From an uncultured Oscillospiraceae bacterium (GTDB lineage Bacteria; Bacillota; Clostridia; Oscillospirales; Oscillospiraceae), in NCBI GenBank assembly GCA_950075865.1, contig CATMVA010000001.1, positions 124,001 to 188,000 on the forward strand: a DNA stretch of 64,000 bases, in the 5' to 3' direction. The notes under the pieces are model-generated. The model had not been told where the DNA came from. It worked only from the letters and a program-made list of their open reading frames with translations, and searched no databases. Made by a program: the position numbers and the translations under genes. This document shows positions 19,508-28,231 of this stretch, piece after piece (position 1 is the stretch's first letter; the number at the start of each line of letters is the position of its first letter).

Positions 19508-20590
19508 ATGAAAAAATTTAAAGTAGGTATTATCGGTGCCACCGGCATGGTGGGACAGCGTTTTATCACACTGACCAACACACACCCCTGGTTTGAACTC
19601 ACCGTTTTGGCTGCCAGCGCTCGGAGTGCCGGTATGCCTTATGGGAAAGCCATAGAAGGCCGTTGGAAGTTGGACGTCCCCATGCCGCAGGAAGCTCAAA
19701 ACATGATCGTTCTGGACGCCGAGGCGGACCGGGAAAAAATTGCCGCTCAGGTGGATTTTGTTTTCTCCGCCGTAGACATGAAGAAGAACGAGATCCGGGC
19801 TCTGGAGGAGGCATACGCCAAACTGGAGTGCCCGGTGGTCTCCAACAACTCAGCTCACCGCTGGACTCCCGATGTGCCCATGGTAATCCCCGAGATCAAC
19901 CCGGAGCACATCGAGGTCATTCCCTTCCAGCGCCAGCGGCTTGGGACAAAGCGGGGCTTTATCGCCGTCAAATCCAACTGCTCCATCCAGAGCTACGCCC
20001 CCGCTCTCTCCCCGCTTCGGGAGAAATATGGGCTGACAAAGGTTCTGGCCTGCACCTACCAGGCCATCTCTGGAGCCGGCAAGACCTTCGAGACCTGGCC
20101 CGAGATGGTAGATAATCTGTTTCCCTACATCTCCGGCGAGGAAGAAAAGAGTGAGCAGGAGCCGTTGAAGGTATGGGGCCACATTGAGAACGGCGTCATT
20201 GTCAATGCGGAAGTTCCCTCCATTACCGCCCAGTGCCTCCGGGTACCTGTGAGCAACGGTCACACCGCCGCGGTCTTTGTCTCCTTTGAGAAAACGCCTT
20301 CCATGGAGGAAATCAAGGAAATTTGGGCCAATTTCAAGGGCCTCCCTCAGGAGCTGGACCTTCCCTCCGCTCCCAAGCAGATGTTCCATTATTTTGAGGA
20401 ACCCGACCGCCCTCAGGCTCGTCTGGACCGGGATTTGGAGGGAGGCATGGCCATTTCCATCGGTCGGCTTCGCCCCGACACCCAGTACGACTATAAATTT
20501 GTCTGTCTCTCCCACAACACCCTGCGGGGCGCCGCCGGCGGCGCTGTGGAGCTGGCTGAGCTGCTCTGTGCCATGGGTTATATGGACTAA
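19508..20590 (+). CDS. asd: Aspartate-semialdehyde dehydrogenase, archaeal/eukaryotic-type subfamily (360 aa)
   Basis: It reduces aspartyl phosphate to the semialdehyde with NADPH, feeding lysine/diaminopimelate, threonine and methionine. The NADP-binding loop is VGIIGATGMVGQRF, the catalytic Cys lies in VKSNCSIQSYAP (about residue 158) and the His in VSNGHTAAV. The sequence pattern (YQAISGAGK, VPSITAQCLRVPV) is that of the archaeal-type branch (TIGR00978), not of E. coli Asd. The ATG follows GGAGG. It is the first gene of an operon with dapA (25-bp gap) and dapB. Confidence 0.95.
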   Translation: MKKFKVGIIGATGMVGQRFITLTNTHPWFELTVLAASARSAGMPYGKAIEGRWKLDVPMPQEAQNMIVLDAEADREKIAAQVDFVFSAVDMKKNEIRALEEAYAKLECPVVSNNSAHRWTPDVPMVIPEINPEHIEVIPFQRQRLGTKRGFIAVKSNCSIQSYAPALSPLREKYGLTKVLACTYQAISGAGKTFETWPEMVDNLFPYISGEEEKSEQEPLKVWGHIENGVIVNAEVPSITAQCLRVPVSNGHTAAVFVSFEKTPSMEEIKEIWANFKGLPQELDLPSAPKQMFHYFEEPDRPQARLDRDLEGGMAISIGRLRPDTQYDYKFVCLSHNTLRGAAGGAVELAELLCAMGYMD

Positions 20591-20615
20591 AATCTAAGCG
20601 AAAGGAGATATATCT

Positions 20616-21524
20616 ATGAGAGAACCTGTGTTCAGCGGCGCCTGCACCGCTATCGTCACCCCGTTTGATAAGAGCGGCACCGTCAATTACGACGCCTTCG
20701 GCGCCCTCATCGAAGAGCAGATCGCTGAAGGAATAGATGCCATCTGTGTCTGCGGTACTACCGGTGAAAGTGCTACCATGTCCATCCGCGAACACATCGC
20801 CGTGGTGGAATACTGCGTTAAAAAGGTAAACCACAGAGTCAAAGTGGTGGCCGGTGCGGGCAGCAACGATACCTCGGCCGCCGTTTACCTTTCCCAGCAC
20901 GCCCAGGATTCGGGGGCCGACGCCCTGCTTCTCGTCACCCCCTACTACAACAAAGCTACCCAGGCTGGTCTCATCAAGCACTATGAGTACATTGCGGACC
21001 GGGTAGACCTGCCTATCATCCTTTACAATGTGCCCTCACGCACCGGGGTGAGCTTTACCGCCGAAACCTATAAAAAGCTGTCCGAAAACCCCAAAATCAA
21101 CGGTGTCAAAGAAGCTAGCGGCAACTTCTCCCTCTTGGCTCACACTCGTTTTCTCTGTGGGAATGATTTCTACATATGGTCAGGCAACGATGATCAGGTG
21201 GTCCCCATGATGAGCCTTGGAGCTAAAGGAGTCATCTCGGTGGCGTCCAATATCGTGCCTCAGGTCATGGTCAAGATGAGCCACCTTTGTCTGGAGGGGA
21301 ATTTTTCCGAAGCCGCTGCGCTCCAGCTTAAGTATATGGATTTTATCGACGCCCTTTTTGTGGATGTGAACCCCATTCCCATCAAAACCGCCCTCAATCT
21401 GGCCGGAAAAAATGCCGGCGGCCTTCGGCTTCCCCTTTGCGATATGACAGAGGCACATCTGGAGATCCTGCGCTCCTCCATGGTCCGCATGGAGCTTCTG
21501 AACAAAAGCGAGAAAGGACGTTAA
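20616..21524 (+). CDS. dapA: 4-hydroxy-tetrahydrodipicolinate synthase DapA (302 aa)
   Basis: It condenses pyruvate with aspartate semialdehyde. It is a TIM barrel with CGTTGESATM (Thr pair, about 48-49), ILYNVPSRTG (Tyr about 137) and the Schiff-base lysine in NGVKEASG (about 165). The length is typical. The ribosome binding site AAAGGAG precedes the ATG. The product passes to DapB encoded 3 bp downstream. Confidence 0.97.
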   Translation: MREPVFSGACTAIVTPFDKSGTVNYDAFGALIEEQIAEGIDAICVCGTTGESATMSIREHIAVVEYCVKKVNHRVKVVAGAGSNDTSAAVYLSQHAQDSGADALLLVTPYYNKATQAGLIKHYEYIADRVDLPIILYNVPSRTGVSFTAETYKKLSENPKINGVKEASGNFSLLAHTRFLCGNDFYIWSGNDDQVVPMMSLGAKGVISVASNIVPQVMVKMSHLCLEGNFSEAAALQLKYMDFIDALFVDVNPIPIKTALNLAGKNAGGLRLPLCDMTEAHLEILRSSMVRMELLNKSEKGR

Positions 21525-21527
21525 AAT

Positions 21528-22286
21528 ATGCTCCGAGTACTGATTTCCGGCTGTAACGGCCATATGGGACGGGTTTTGACCCAGCTTTGCGAAGAAAGCG
21601 AAGAAGTGGAGATCGTCGGCGGTTTTGACCTCCTAGGTTGCGGAAATGGAGCGTTTCCGGTCTGGGATTCCCCCGCCGCCTGTCCGGTATCTGCCGATGT
21701 GGTCGTAGATTTCTCTGCGTCTGCCGCGCTCCCCGCACTTTTGGATTTCGGCCTTTCCCGCCGAATCCCACTGGTCCTTTGCACCACTGGCTATACCGAG
21801 GAACAAAATGCCAGTATTGCACAGGCCGCTAGGATCATCCCGATCTTTCGTTCCGCAAACATGTCTCTGGGGATCAATGTTCTCTCTGCATTGGTAACTA
21901 AGGCTGCAGCGGCCTTGCTTGGGTTCGATGTGGAAATCGTTGAGCGCCATCACAACCGGAAACTGGATGCCCCCAGCGGAACCGCGCTTATGCTGGCCGA
22001 AGCCGCCGCCAAGGGACTTCCCTATAAACCCACTCCCGTCTATGACCGACAAAGTGTCCGCAGGCCGCGGGACATTCGCGAGATTGGCATTGTCTCTGTT
22101 CGAGGCGGCAATATTGCCGGCGATCATGAGGTTATTTTCGCTGGACGCAACGAAATTATTGAGCTGAAACATTCGGCCATGAGTCGTGAGGTTTTTGCCT
22201 CAGGAGCCCTTCGGGCTGCTCACTTTCTTGTGGGTAAAGCTCCTGGGCTTTATAACATGGATGACTTGGTTCAGCAAATCGTTTGA
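21528..22286 (+). CDS. dapB: 4-hydroxy-tetrahydrodipicolinate reductase DapB (252 aa)
   Basis: It has an N-terminal Rossmann loop (VLISGCNGHMGRVL), DFSASAALPALLDF and the active-site region VEIVERHHNRKLDAPSGTAL. The C-terminal segment SREVFASGALRAAHFLV matches the family. Its ribosome binding site lies within the last codons of dapA, indicating coupling. A strong terminator follows the gene. Confidence 0.97.
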   Translation: MLRVLISGCNGHMGRVLTQLCEESEEVEIVGGFDLLGCGNGAFPVWDSPAACPVSADVVVDFSASAALPALLDFGLSRRIPLVLCTTGYTEEQNASIAQAARIIPIFRSANMSLGINVLSALVTKAAAALLGFDVEIVERHHNRKLDAPSGTALMLAEAAAKGLPYKPTPVYDRQSVRRPRDIREIGIVSVRGGNIAGDHEVIFAGRNEIIELKHSAMSREVFASGALRAAHFLVGKAPGLYNMDDLVQQIV

Positions 22287-22292
22287 CATGGG

Positions 22293-22327
22293 AAGACGCC
22301 CGGAACTTAAAGGATTCCGGGCGTCTT
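22293..22327 (+). terminator. Terminator of asd-dapA-dapB
   Basis: AAGACGCCCGGAA pairs perfectly with TTCCGGGCGTCTT and is followed by a T-run. It also faces the convergent exporter gene. Confidence 0.88.
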
Positions 22328-22338
22328 TTTTCATAACG

Positions 22339-23547
22339 TTATAACTCGCTGGAGGATGTCTCCTTCTCCTCCTCGGAAAGCAGTTCCAGGGGAATACCAT
22401 TAGCGTCGATCCCCATTCTCGCCAGCCGCTCATCCGCCAGTTCCCGAACGACCGTACAAATAACCGCGAAAGTGGGGACACCCAGCAACATCCCGGCGAA
22501 GCCAAAAAGCCCGCTTCCTACCACGATAGAAATTAGGACCCAAATGGGAGACAGGCCGGTGGAATTGCCCAAGATCTTGGGACCAAGAATGTTTCCATCA
22601 AACTGCTGAAGCGCCAGGATCAACGCACCAAATATCAGCGCGGACCAAGGATCCACGATGACCAGAATGAGAAGACTGGGAACCGCACCGATGATAGGAC
22701 CAAAGAACGGAATGATATTTGTGAGCCCGATCACCGTGCTGATCAATGCCGCATAGGGGATCCGGAATATGGTAGTAAGCAGGAAACACAGCACTCCAAT
22801 GATAAACGAATCAAGAAGCTTTCCATTGAAGAAACCTACAAAAATGATGTTTGCCTGCCGCCCCAGCTTCAAGAGCCGCTGTGCTCCATTCGGAGACATG
22901 AACGCAAAAATCAGTTTTTTAAACTGCCGTATCAAACGCGCCTTCCCTGTCAACATGTATATGGAAGCGATCAGAGCAGTGATGCCGTTGATCACTCCGT
23001 TGCCAATCGCCACGCCAAAATTGAACAGTTCCGGGAGGGCATTCAGAGCTGATTTCGCAATATCTACAAAGCTTGTTGTGCTTTCACTCAGTTGCTCATA
23101 AATATCCGTGACCTCCGCGGCGATCTCTGGGCTGAGTTCCAAACCGGAGATAAACTGTCGGACGATCCCATCCAACTCCATCACATAGGAGGAGATGCTT
23201 CCCGCCAAGCTGGCCGCAGAATTCAGGATCTGAGGGATCACCAAAAGGAGCAGTATCACAATGCACAGTAAGGCAATCAGGTAGACCGTAATAATGGACA
23301 AGGCCCTTCGGCATCTCAGCTTATGAAATACAGTTCGTTCAAAAAAGTTGATGGGTGCATTCAGCAGAAAGGCAATGGAAAACCCAACCACAAAGGGTGA
23401 GAGTATATTCATCAGCCCCCGAAGGGTCTCTTTCACCTGAGGAATATGGGTCAACGTAAGGTAAAGCAACATTCCAGCGCATACCACCAGCAGATTTGAA
23501 AGGCCCCTTGAATCAAGGGAATACCACTTGCGACGGTTGTTATCCAT
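22339..23547 (-). CDS. AI-2E family transporter (PerM/YtvI-like membrane protein, 402 aa)
   Basis: This is a membrane protein with about seven or eight hydrophobic segments. The family signature lies in the second half: LDSFIIGVLCFLLTTIFRIPYA, TNIIPFFGPIIGAVPSLLI and GNILGPKILGNSTGLSPIWVL. Members export autoinducer-2 in E. coli (TqsA), act as ion antiporters, or are uncharacterised (YtvI); the substrate here is unknown. The C-terminus is acidic. It lies 37 bp downstream of tyrS and is probably on the same T-box controlled transcript. Confidence 0.88.
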   Translation of the reverse strand: MDNNRRKWYSLDSRGLSNLLVVCAGMLLYLTLTHIPQVKETLRGLMNILSPFVVGFSIAFLLNAPINFFERTVFHKLRCRRALSIITVYLIALLCIVILLLLVIPQILNSAASLAGSISSYVMELDGIVRQFISGLELSPEIAAEVTDIYEQLSESTTSFVDIAKSALNALPELFNFGVAIGNGVINGITALIASIYMLTGKARLIRQFKKLIFAFMSPNGAQRLLKLGRQANIIFVGFFNGKLLDSFIIGVLCFLLTTIFRIPYAALISTVIGLTNIIPFFGPIIGAVPSLLILVIVDPWSALIFGALILALQQFDGNILGPKILGNSTGLSPIWVLISIVVGSGLFGFAGMLLGVPTFAVICTVVRELADERLARMGIDANGIPLELLSEEEKETSSSEL

Positions 23548-23584
23548 CTGTCCACCCCCTAACATGGAAAATTCTACCACAGAT

Positions 23585-24820
23585 TTACCTGCCTGTCACC
23601 ACCCGGTGGAACACTTTTTTGCCTTTCTTAAGAATCAGTCCTTCCCCAGAGAAGGCAGCCGTGTCAAATCGGACTGTATGATCCGTGGCCTTTTCGCCGT
23701 TGACCTCCACGCCTCCCTGCTCCACCAGTCTGCGGGCTTCCTTCCGGGAGGGAGCCAAGCCGCATTTCACCATCAGGTCCAGAAGCCCAATCGTCCCTTC
23801 GGCCAGGTCATCGGGTCCCAACGTGGTACTGGGCATGCTGGCAGCATCTCCCCCTCTGGAAAACAACGCCCGCGCGGCATCCTGGGCTTTTCTGGCCTCC
23901 TCCTCACCGTGGACCATCTTGGTCAGCTCAAAAGCCAGGATCTCTTTGGCCTCGTTGAGCTTCGCACCCTGCCAGTGGTCCATCTCATCGATCTGCTCCA
24001 GGGGCAGAAAGGTGAGCCAGCGAATGCACTTCATCACATCGGCGTCACCTACATTGCGCCAGTATTGATAGAATTCAAAGGGGCTGGTCTTGTTGGGATC
24101 CAGCCAGATGGCATTACCCGCCGTCTTGCCCATCTTATTGCCCTGAGAATCAGTGAGCAGGTTGATGGTGAGGGCATAGGCATCCTTTCCCAGCTTCTTC
24201 CGGATCAGCTCGGTGCCCCCCAGCATGTTGGACCACTGGTCGTTGCCGCCAAACTGCATATTGCAGCCCACAGTCTGGAACATGTGATAGAAATCATAGG
24301 ACTGCATGATCATATAGTTGAATTCCAGGAAGGAAAGGCCCTTCTCCATACGTTGCTTGTAGCACTCAGCCCGGAGCATGTTGTTTACCGAGAAGCAGGG
24401 GCCCACTTCCCGAAGCAGATTAACATAGTTCAGATTCAGCAGCCAATCGGCATTGTTAAGCATCATAGCCTGCCCAGGCCCCTCGCCAAACTCGATAAAG
24501 CTCTCCATCTGCTTCTTGAAGCAGGCTGCATTGTGGTTGATATCCTCACGGGTAAGCATCTTCCGCATATCAGTGCGGCCTGAGGGGTCACCGATCATAG
24601 TGGTACCGCCGCCGATAAGGGCAATGGGCTTGTTGCCCGCCATCTGGAGCCGCTTCATCAGCGTCAGAGTCACAAAGTGACCGGCAGTCAGGCTGTCGGC
24701 TGTACAGTCATAGCCAATATAAAAGGTCGCCTTGCCGTTGTTGATCAGTTCCTTGATCTCTGGCTCGTCAGTAACTTGGGCAATCAGGCCACGGGCTTGC
24801 AGTTCATCATAAATAGTCAT
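23585..24820 (-). CDS. tyrS: Tyrosyl-tRNA synthetase (411 aa)
   Basis: This is a class I aminoacyl-tRNA synthetase. It shows YIGYDCTADSLTAGH (HIGH-like region), GGTTMIGDPSGR, QSYDFYHMFQTVGCNMQFGGNDQWSNM, the KMGKTAGNAIWLD signature (KMSKS equivalent) and a C-terminal S4 domain (GLAPSRKEARRLVEQGGVEVNG). The ATG at 24818-24820 follows GGGAGAG. Its mRNA carries a T-box leader with a Tyr specifier, so the enzyme is induced when tRNA-Tyr is uncharged. Confidence 0.97.
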   Translation of the reverse strand: MTIYDELQARGLIAQVTDEPEIKELINNGKATFYIGYDCTADSLTAGHFVTLTLMKRLQMAGNKPIALIGGGTTMIGDPSGRTDMRKMLTREDINHNAACFKKQMESFIEFGEGPGQAMMLNNADWLLNLNYVNLLREVGPCFSVNNMLRAECYKQRMEKGLSFLEFNYMIMQSYDFYHMFQTVGCNMQFGGNDQWSNMLGGTELIRKKLGKDAYALTINLLTDSQGNKMGKTAGNAIWLDPNKTSPFEFYQYWRNVGDADVMKCIRWLTFLPLEQIDEMDHWQGAKLNEAKEILAFELTKMVHGEEEARKAQDAARALFSRGGDAASMPSTTLGPDDLAEGTIGLLDLMVKCGLAPSRKEARRLVEQGGVEVNGEKATDHTVRFDTAAFSGEGLILKKGKKVFHRVVTGR

Positions 24821-24850
24821 TGCTTCTCTCTCCCTTTTCATTTTTCAGGG

Positions 24851-25115
24851 GACAAAAATTCCCCCTGTCCTGCTGGACAGAGGGCGTCAAACACGCGGTA
24901 CCACCTCTGGTTCACCTTTTCCTCACGAAAAAGGCCTCGGGCCGTGCAGTCACACGGCAATGCTATAACGGGCAAACCCGGCTCACCCTACTGACCTTTC
25001 GCGTTTGGGCGGCGGCTCCGAGGGGTATTCACTACCGTCCACCCTCCCCCTTTCACCAACCGGGGGTTCTCTATGCGGCGTAAACAGAAGCTACTTGGCC
25101 TCTTCATCACTGTAT
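24851..25115 (-). promoter_or_regulatory. T-box riboswitch with Tyr (UAC) specifier upstream of tyrS
   Basis: The conserved T-box AGAGGTGGTACCGCG lies at 24895-24909 (minus strand). Its UGGU would pair with an ACCA tRNA 3' end, as expected for tRNA-Tyr. The stem I specifier loop reads GTGAATACC, giving the codon UAC at 25026-25028. The terminator is CCCTCTGTCC/GGACAGGGGG (24862-24885) followed by AATTTTTG. All parts of a transcription-attenuating T-box are in place. Confidence 0.93.
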
Positions 25116-25121
25116 GGGGTA

Positions 25122-25150
25122 TTATAATATGGGAAAATCTCTTTGTCAAG
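25122..25150 (-). promoter_or_regulatory. Promoter of the tyrS T-box transcript
   Basis: A perfect consensus TTGACA, 17 bp, TATAAT on the minus strand. Transcription would start near 25115. Confidence 0.85.
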
Positions 25151-25158
25151 GAAAACAG

Positions 25159-25974
25159 CTACTGCTTGGAAAAGTATTTGATCTCCACCTGGGGCGCATC
25201 GCAAGTATAACCGATCCTTTTATAAAGATGATGATTTGAGATGGGGTTTGTCTGATCAACATATAGATAAGGCGTTTTCTTTCTGCTCAGGATCTCCGCT
25301 GTAAGCGCAGTGACAATCTGCCGTGCAAAGCCCTGCCCCCGATATTCAGGGAGCGTGTATACGGCAGAGATGGCACAAAGCCTCACAGTCTCACGGGTCG
25401 TCTTTGCCATGGAAACGAGCTTCCCCTCCCGCCGAATACAGGCGTAGGTGCCAATTTCCGCCCAGATACGCTCCTCGATTTTCGTAAGATCGATCGTCTC
25501 CTGCACGGCCTCCTGATAGAACTTTTCAGTCAGTGCCGGGATCTCATTCACTTCCGCAGGGGAGGCGTGAAATACTTTGGAGGTAGCACAGCCATGGAAA
25601 TCGGTACAGATCATGGTCATCATGGATACATGAATCTTATGGGAACCACCTGCCATCACTTCATAATGAGAGAGAAATGTTTCCGGCAGAGAGCCTTTCC
25701 CCAACACCTTTCCAAAGGTCAGACCGTTGTGAATCAGAGCTTCCGCGAGCTGGCCGCAAAGCTCCTCCGCACCGAAAAGCACCATGGGAAATTCCAGGTA
25801 GCGGATGGCCAGAAGAATATGGGCTCCCTCTTCGACCCAAAGGGAAAAGCCGTCCCGATTGTCGGGCATTCTCTTGGCATTCCCGACAAAGAAAGCCATA
25901 TCCAGAGGATAGCGGTCGATAATTGGCCGATTTTCCGTCAGAAATTCCGTTCCCGAACCATAAATTCTTACCAT
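25159..25974 (-). CDS. GNAT-family N-acetyltransferase (271 aa)
   Basis: The C-terminal half has the GNAT fold: ISAVYTLPEYRGQGFARQIV is motif A with the Q/RxxGxG/A acetyl-CoA loop, and NPISNHHLYKRIGY is motif B. The N-terminal 130 residues form a second domain with no clear signature, as in two-domain GNAT proteins. The substrate is unknown. It is monocistronic, between its own promoter and that of tyrS. Confidence 0.85.
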   Translation of the reverse strand: MVRIYGSGTEFLTENRPIIDRYPLDMAFFVGNAKRMPDNRDGFSLWVEEGAHILLAIRYLEFPMVLFGAEELCGQLAEALIHNGLTFGKVLGKGSLPETFLSHYEVMAGGSHKIHVSMMTMICTDFHGCATSKVFHASPAEVNEIPALTEKFYQEAVQETIDLTKIEERIWAEIGTYACIRREGKLVSMAKTTRETVRLCAISAVYTLPEYRGQGFARQIVTALTAEILSRKKTPYLYVDQTNPISNHHLYKRIGYTCDAPQVEIKYFSKQ

Positions 25975-26001
25975 AGTCCCCCTCCTTCCCGGTTGAAACA
26001 G

Positions 26002-26030
26002 ATTATAATACTATGAAAAATTCGGGTCAG
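26002..26030 (-). promoter_or_regulatory. Promoter of the acetyltransferase gene
   Basis: CTGACC and TATAAT lie 17 bp apart on the minus strand, 28 bp before the start codon. Confidence 0.5.
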
Positions 26031-26059
26031 AAAAAGAATGGTCATATAGCAGATTTTCA

Positions 26060-26088
26060 TTGCCGAACAACGGAGAATATGATAAAAT
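26060..26088 (+). promoter_or_regulatory. Promoter of the arsC-like gene, glnS and the aldolase gene
   Basis: TTGCCG and TAAAAT are separated by 17 bp, ending 28 bp before the first ATG. Confidence 0.5.
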
Positions 26089-26116
26089 AATCAATTATCG
26101 GAAAGGAGGTCGTTTT

Positions 26117-26470
26117 ATGCTGTTTATTTGCTATCCCAAATGCTCCACCTGCAAAAAAGCGCAAGCCTGGATGGATGCCAAAGGTATCCAGTATGAATCC
26201 CGGGATATCAAGCTCCAAAACCCCACAGAGGACGACCTGCGACAGTGGCACAAGCAGAGTGGCCTCCCCCTTCGGCGATTTTTCAATACCAGTGGGCTAC
26301 AGTACAAGGCCCTGTCTCTCAAAGAAAAACTGCCCACTATGAGCGAAGAGGAACAATTTTTCCTTTTGGCCTCCGATGGAATGCTGGTCAGGCGTCCTCT
26401 CCTGATCGGAGACAGCTTTGTGCTTGTGGGCTTTCAGGAAAATGAGTGGGCAGATCATCTTTTGGTCTGA
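26117..26470 (+). CDS. ArsC/Spx-family thioredoxin-fold protein (117 aa)
   Basis: The YffB/ArsC/Spx fold is visible, with the redox pair CSTCKKAQAWMD near residue 9, RDIKLQNPTEDDL and RPLLIGDSFVLVGF. The family includes glutaredoxin-type arsenate reductases and the RNA-polymerase-binding regulators Spx/MgsR, and the two cannot be separated safely from sequence. No ars genes are nearby. The ATG 26117-26119 follows GGAAAGGAGG. Confidence 0.85.
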   Translation: MLFICYPKCSTCKKAQAWMDAKGIQYESRDIKLQNPTEDDLRQWHKQSGLPLRRFFNTSGLQYKALSLKEKLPTMSEEEQFFLLASDGMLVRRPLLIGDSFVLVGFQENEWADHLLV

Positions 26471-26512
26471 TTTTTCAAACTATTACAGAACAGCTTAAAG
26501 GAGTGTTTTCCT

Positions 26513-28213
26513 ATGTCAGAAGAAATGAAATCAGTCATGGGCCAGAATTTTATCCATGATTTTATTGACGAAGAGCTCGCTCTCGGCGGTCGGTGCGAGG
26601 GCAAACAGGTTCACACCCGCTTTCCGCCTGAACCCAACGGATACCTCCATATCGGCCACGCCAAAGCCATCTTTATTGACTTTGGCACCGCAGAAAAATA
26701 TAGCGGCATCTGCAACCTTCGTATGGACGACACTAACCCCACTAAGGAGGACGAAGAGTTCGTGGATGCCATCCAGGAGGATATCCACTGGCTGGGGTAT
26801 GATTGGGATGATCGGTTCTATTTTGCGTCAGATTACTTTGACCAGATGTATGAATATGCGGTAGAGCTTATCAAAAAAGGACTTGCCTATGTCTGTGAGC
26901 TTACTCCCGAGGAATTTAAGGAGTACCGGGGCGATGTAAATACTCCAGCTCGCTCTCCCTGGCGCGACCGTCCTATTGAGGAATCCTTGGACCTGTTTGC
27001 CCGCATGAAGGCAGGCGAGTTCCCCAACGGAAAATATACCCTTCGAGCTAAGATTGACCTGGCCAGCGGCAACTTCAATATGCGGGATCCGGCCATTTAC
27101 CGAATCAATCATATGCACCACCACCGCCAGGGAGACAAATGGTGCATCTATCCCATGTATGACTTCGCCCACCCGCTGGAGGATGCCCTGGAGGGGATCA
27201 CCCACTCCCTCTGTTCTTTGGAATTTGAAGATCATCGCCCCCTTTATGACTGGGTGATCGAGAATTGCCCAGTCCCTGCCAAGCCCCGGCAGATCGAGTT
27301 TGCCCGGCTGGGCATCAACTACACGGTCATGAGCAAGCGGAAACTCCGCCAACTGGTAGAGGAAGGCCGGGTCTCCGGCTGGGATGATCCCCGTATGCCC
27401 ACCCTGTGCGGCCTCCGCCGCCGGGGCTACACCCCTGCCGCTATCCGGGATTTTTCCGAGCGTAACGGTGTCACCAAGGCCCCCAGTGTGGTAGAGTTTG
27501 GTTTTTTGGAGCACTGTCTGCGGGAGGATCTGAACCTGACTGCCCCCCGGGTCATGGCGGTCCTTCGCCCGGTGAAACTGGTCATTGATAACTATCCAGC
27601 CGGCAAGGTTGAGACCTTTACGGTCGAAAACAACCCAAACCGCCCAGAGGACGGCACGCGGGAGGTCTCCTTCTCCCGGGAGATTTATGTGGAATCCGAG
27701 GATTTCCTACCCGAACCCATCCCCAAGTATAAGCGGCTCTTCCCTGATGGACCCGAGTGCCGGCTGAAAGGTGCCTATCTGATCAAATGCACAGGCTATG
27801 AAACGGATGAGGCCGGGAATGTAACTTTGATCCATGCGGAGTACGACCCGGACAGCCGGGGAGGCGATCCCGCCGACGGACGGAAAGTCAAGGGCGCCAC
27901 CCTTCACTGGGTAGATGCAGCTACCGCAGTGGATGCCGAGATCCGGCTTTATGACAATCTGTTTTCTGATGAGGCTCCCGATGCCGGGAATAAAAATTTC
28001 CTTGACTGCCTCAATCCCAACTCACTGGAAGTGTTGACCGGCAGCAAGGTCGAGGCGAGCCTGGCAGGTGTCCCCATGCCCCAGCCCGGAAAAACCTCGC
28101 CCAGTTATCAGTTCATGCGTCAGGGATATTTCTGTCTCGATAGCCGGGACGCCCGGCCAGATCATCTAGTGTTCAACCGTTCGGTCAGCCTGAAGGACAG
28201 CTTTAAGTTCTGA
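26513..28213 (+). CDS. glnS: Glutaminyl-tRNA synthetase (566 aa)
   Basis: It has the class I motifs FPPEPNGYLHIGHAK (HIGH) and VMSKRKL (KMSKS), with the GlnRS-specific MRDPAIYRI, THSLCSLEFEDHRPLYDW and GVTKAPSVVEF. Two C-terminal anticodon-binding beta barrels follow. The presence of GlnRS means Gln-tRNA can be made directly, not only via GatCAB. The ATG follows AAAGGAG. It is 42 bp downstream of the arsC-like gene and 18 bp upstream of the aldolase gene. Confidence 0.96.
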   Translation: MSEEMKSVMGQNFIHDFIDEELALGGRCEGKQVHTRFPPEPNGYLHIGHAKAIFIDFGTAEKYSGICNLRMDDTNPTKEDEEFVDAIQEDIHWLGYDWDDRFYFASDYFDQMYEYAVELIKKGLAYVCELTPEEFKEYRGDVNTPARSPWRDRPIEESLDLFARMKAGEFPNGKYTLRAKIDLASGNFNMRDPAIYRINHMHHHRQGDKWCIYPMYDFAHPLEDALEGITHSLCSLEFEDHRPLYDWVIENCPVPAKPRQIEFARLGINYTVMSKRKLRQLVEEGRVSGWDDPRMPTLCGLRRRGYTPAAIRDFSERNGVTKAPSVVEFGFLEHCLREDLNLTAPRVMAVLRPVKLVIDNYPAGKVETFTVENNPNRPEDGTREVSFSREIYVESEDFLPEPIPKYKRLFPDGPECRLKGAYLIKCTGYETDEAGNVTLIHAEYDPDSRGGDPADGRKVKGATLHWVDAATAVDAEIRLYDNLFSDEAPDAGNKNFLDCLNPNSLEVLTGSKVEASLAGVPMPQPGKTSPSYQFMRQGYFCLDSRDARPDHLVFNRSVSLKDSFKF

Positions 28214-28231
28214 TTAAGGAGGGGCCTTTTC

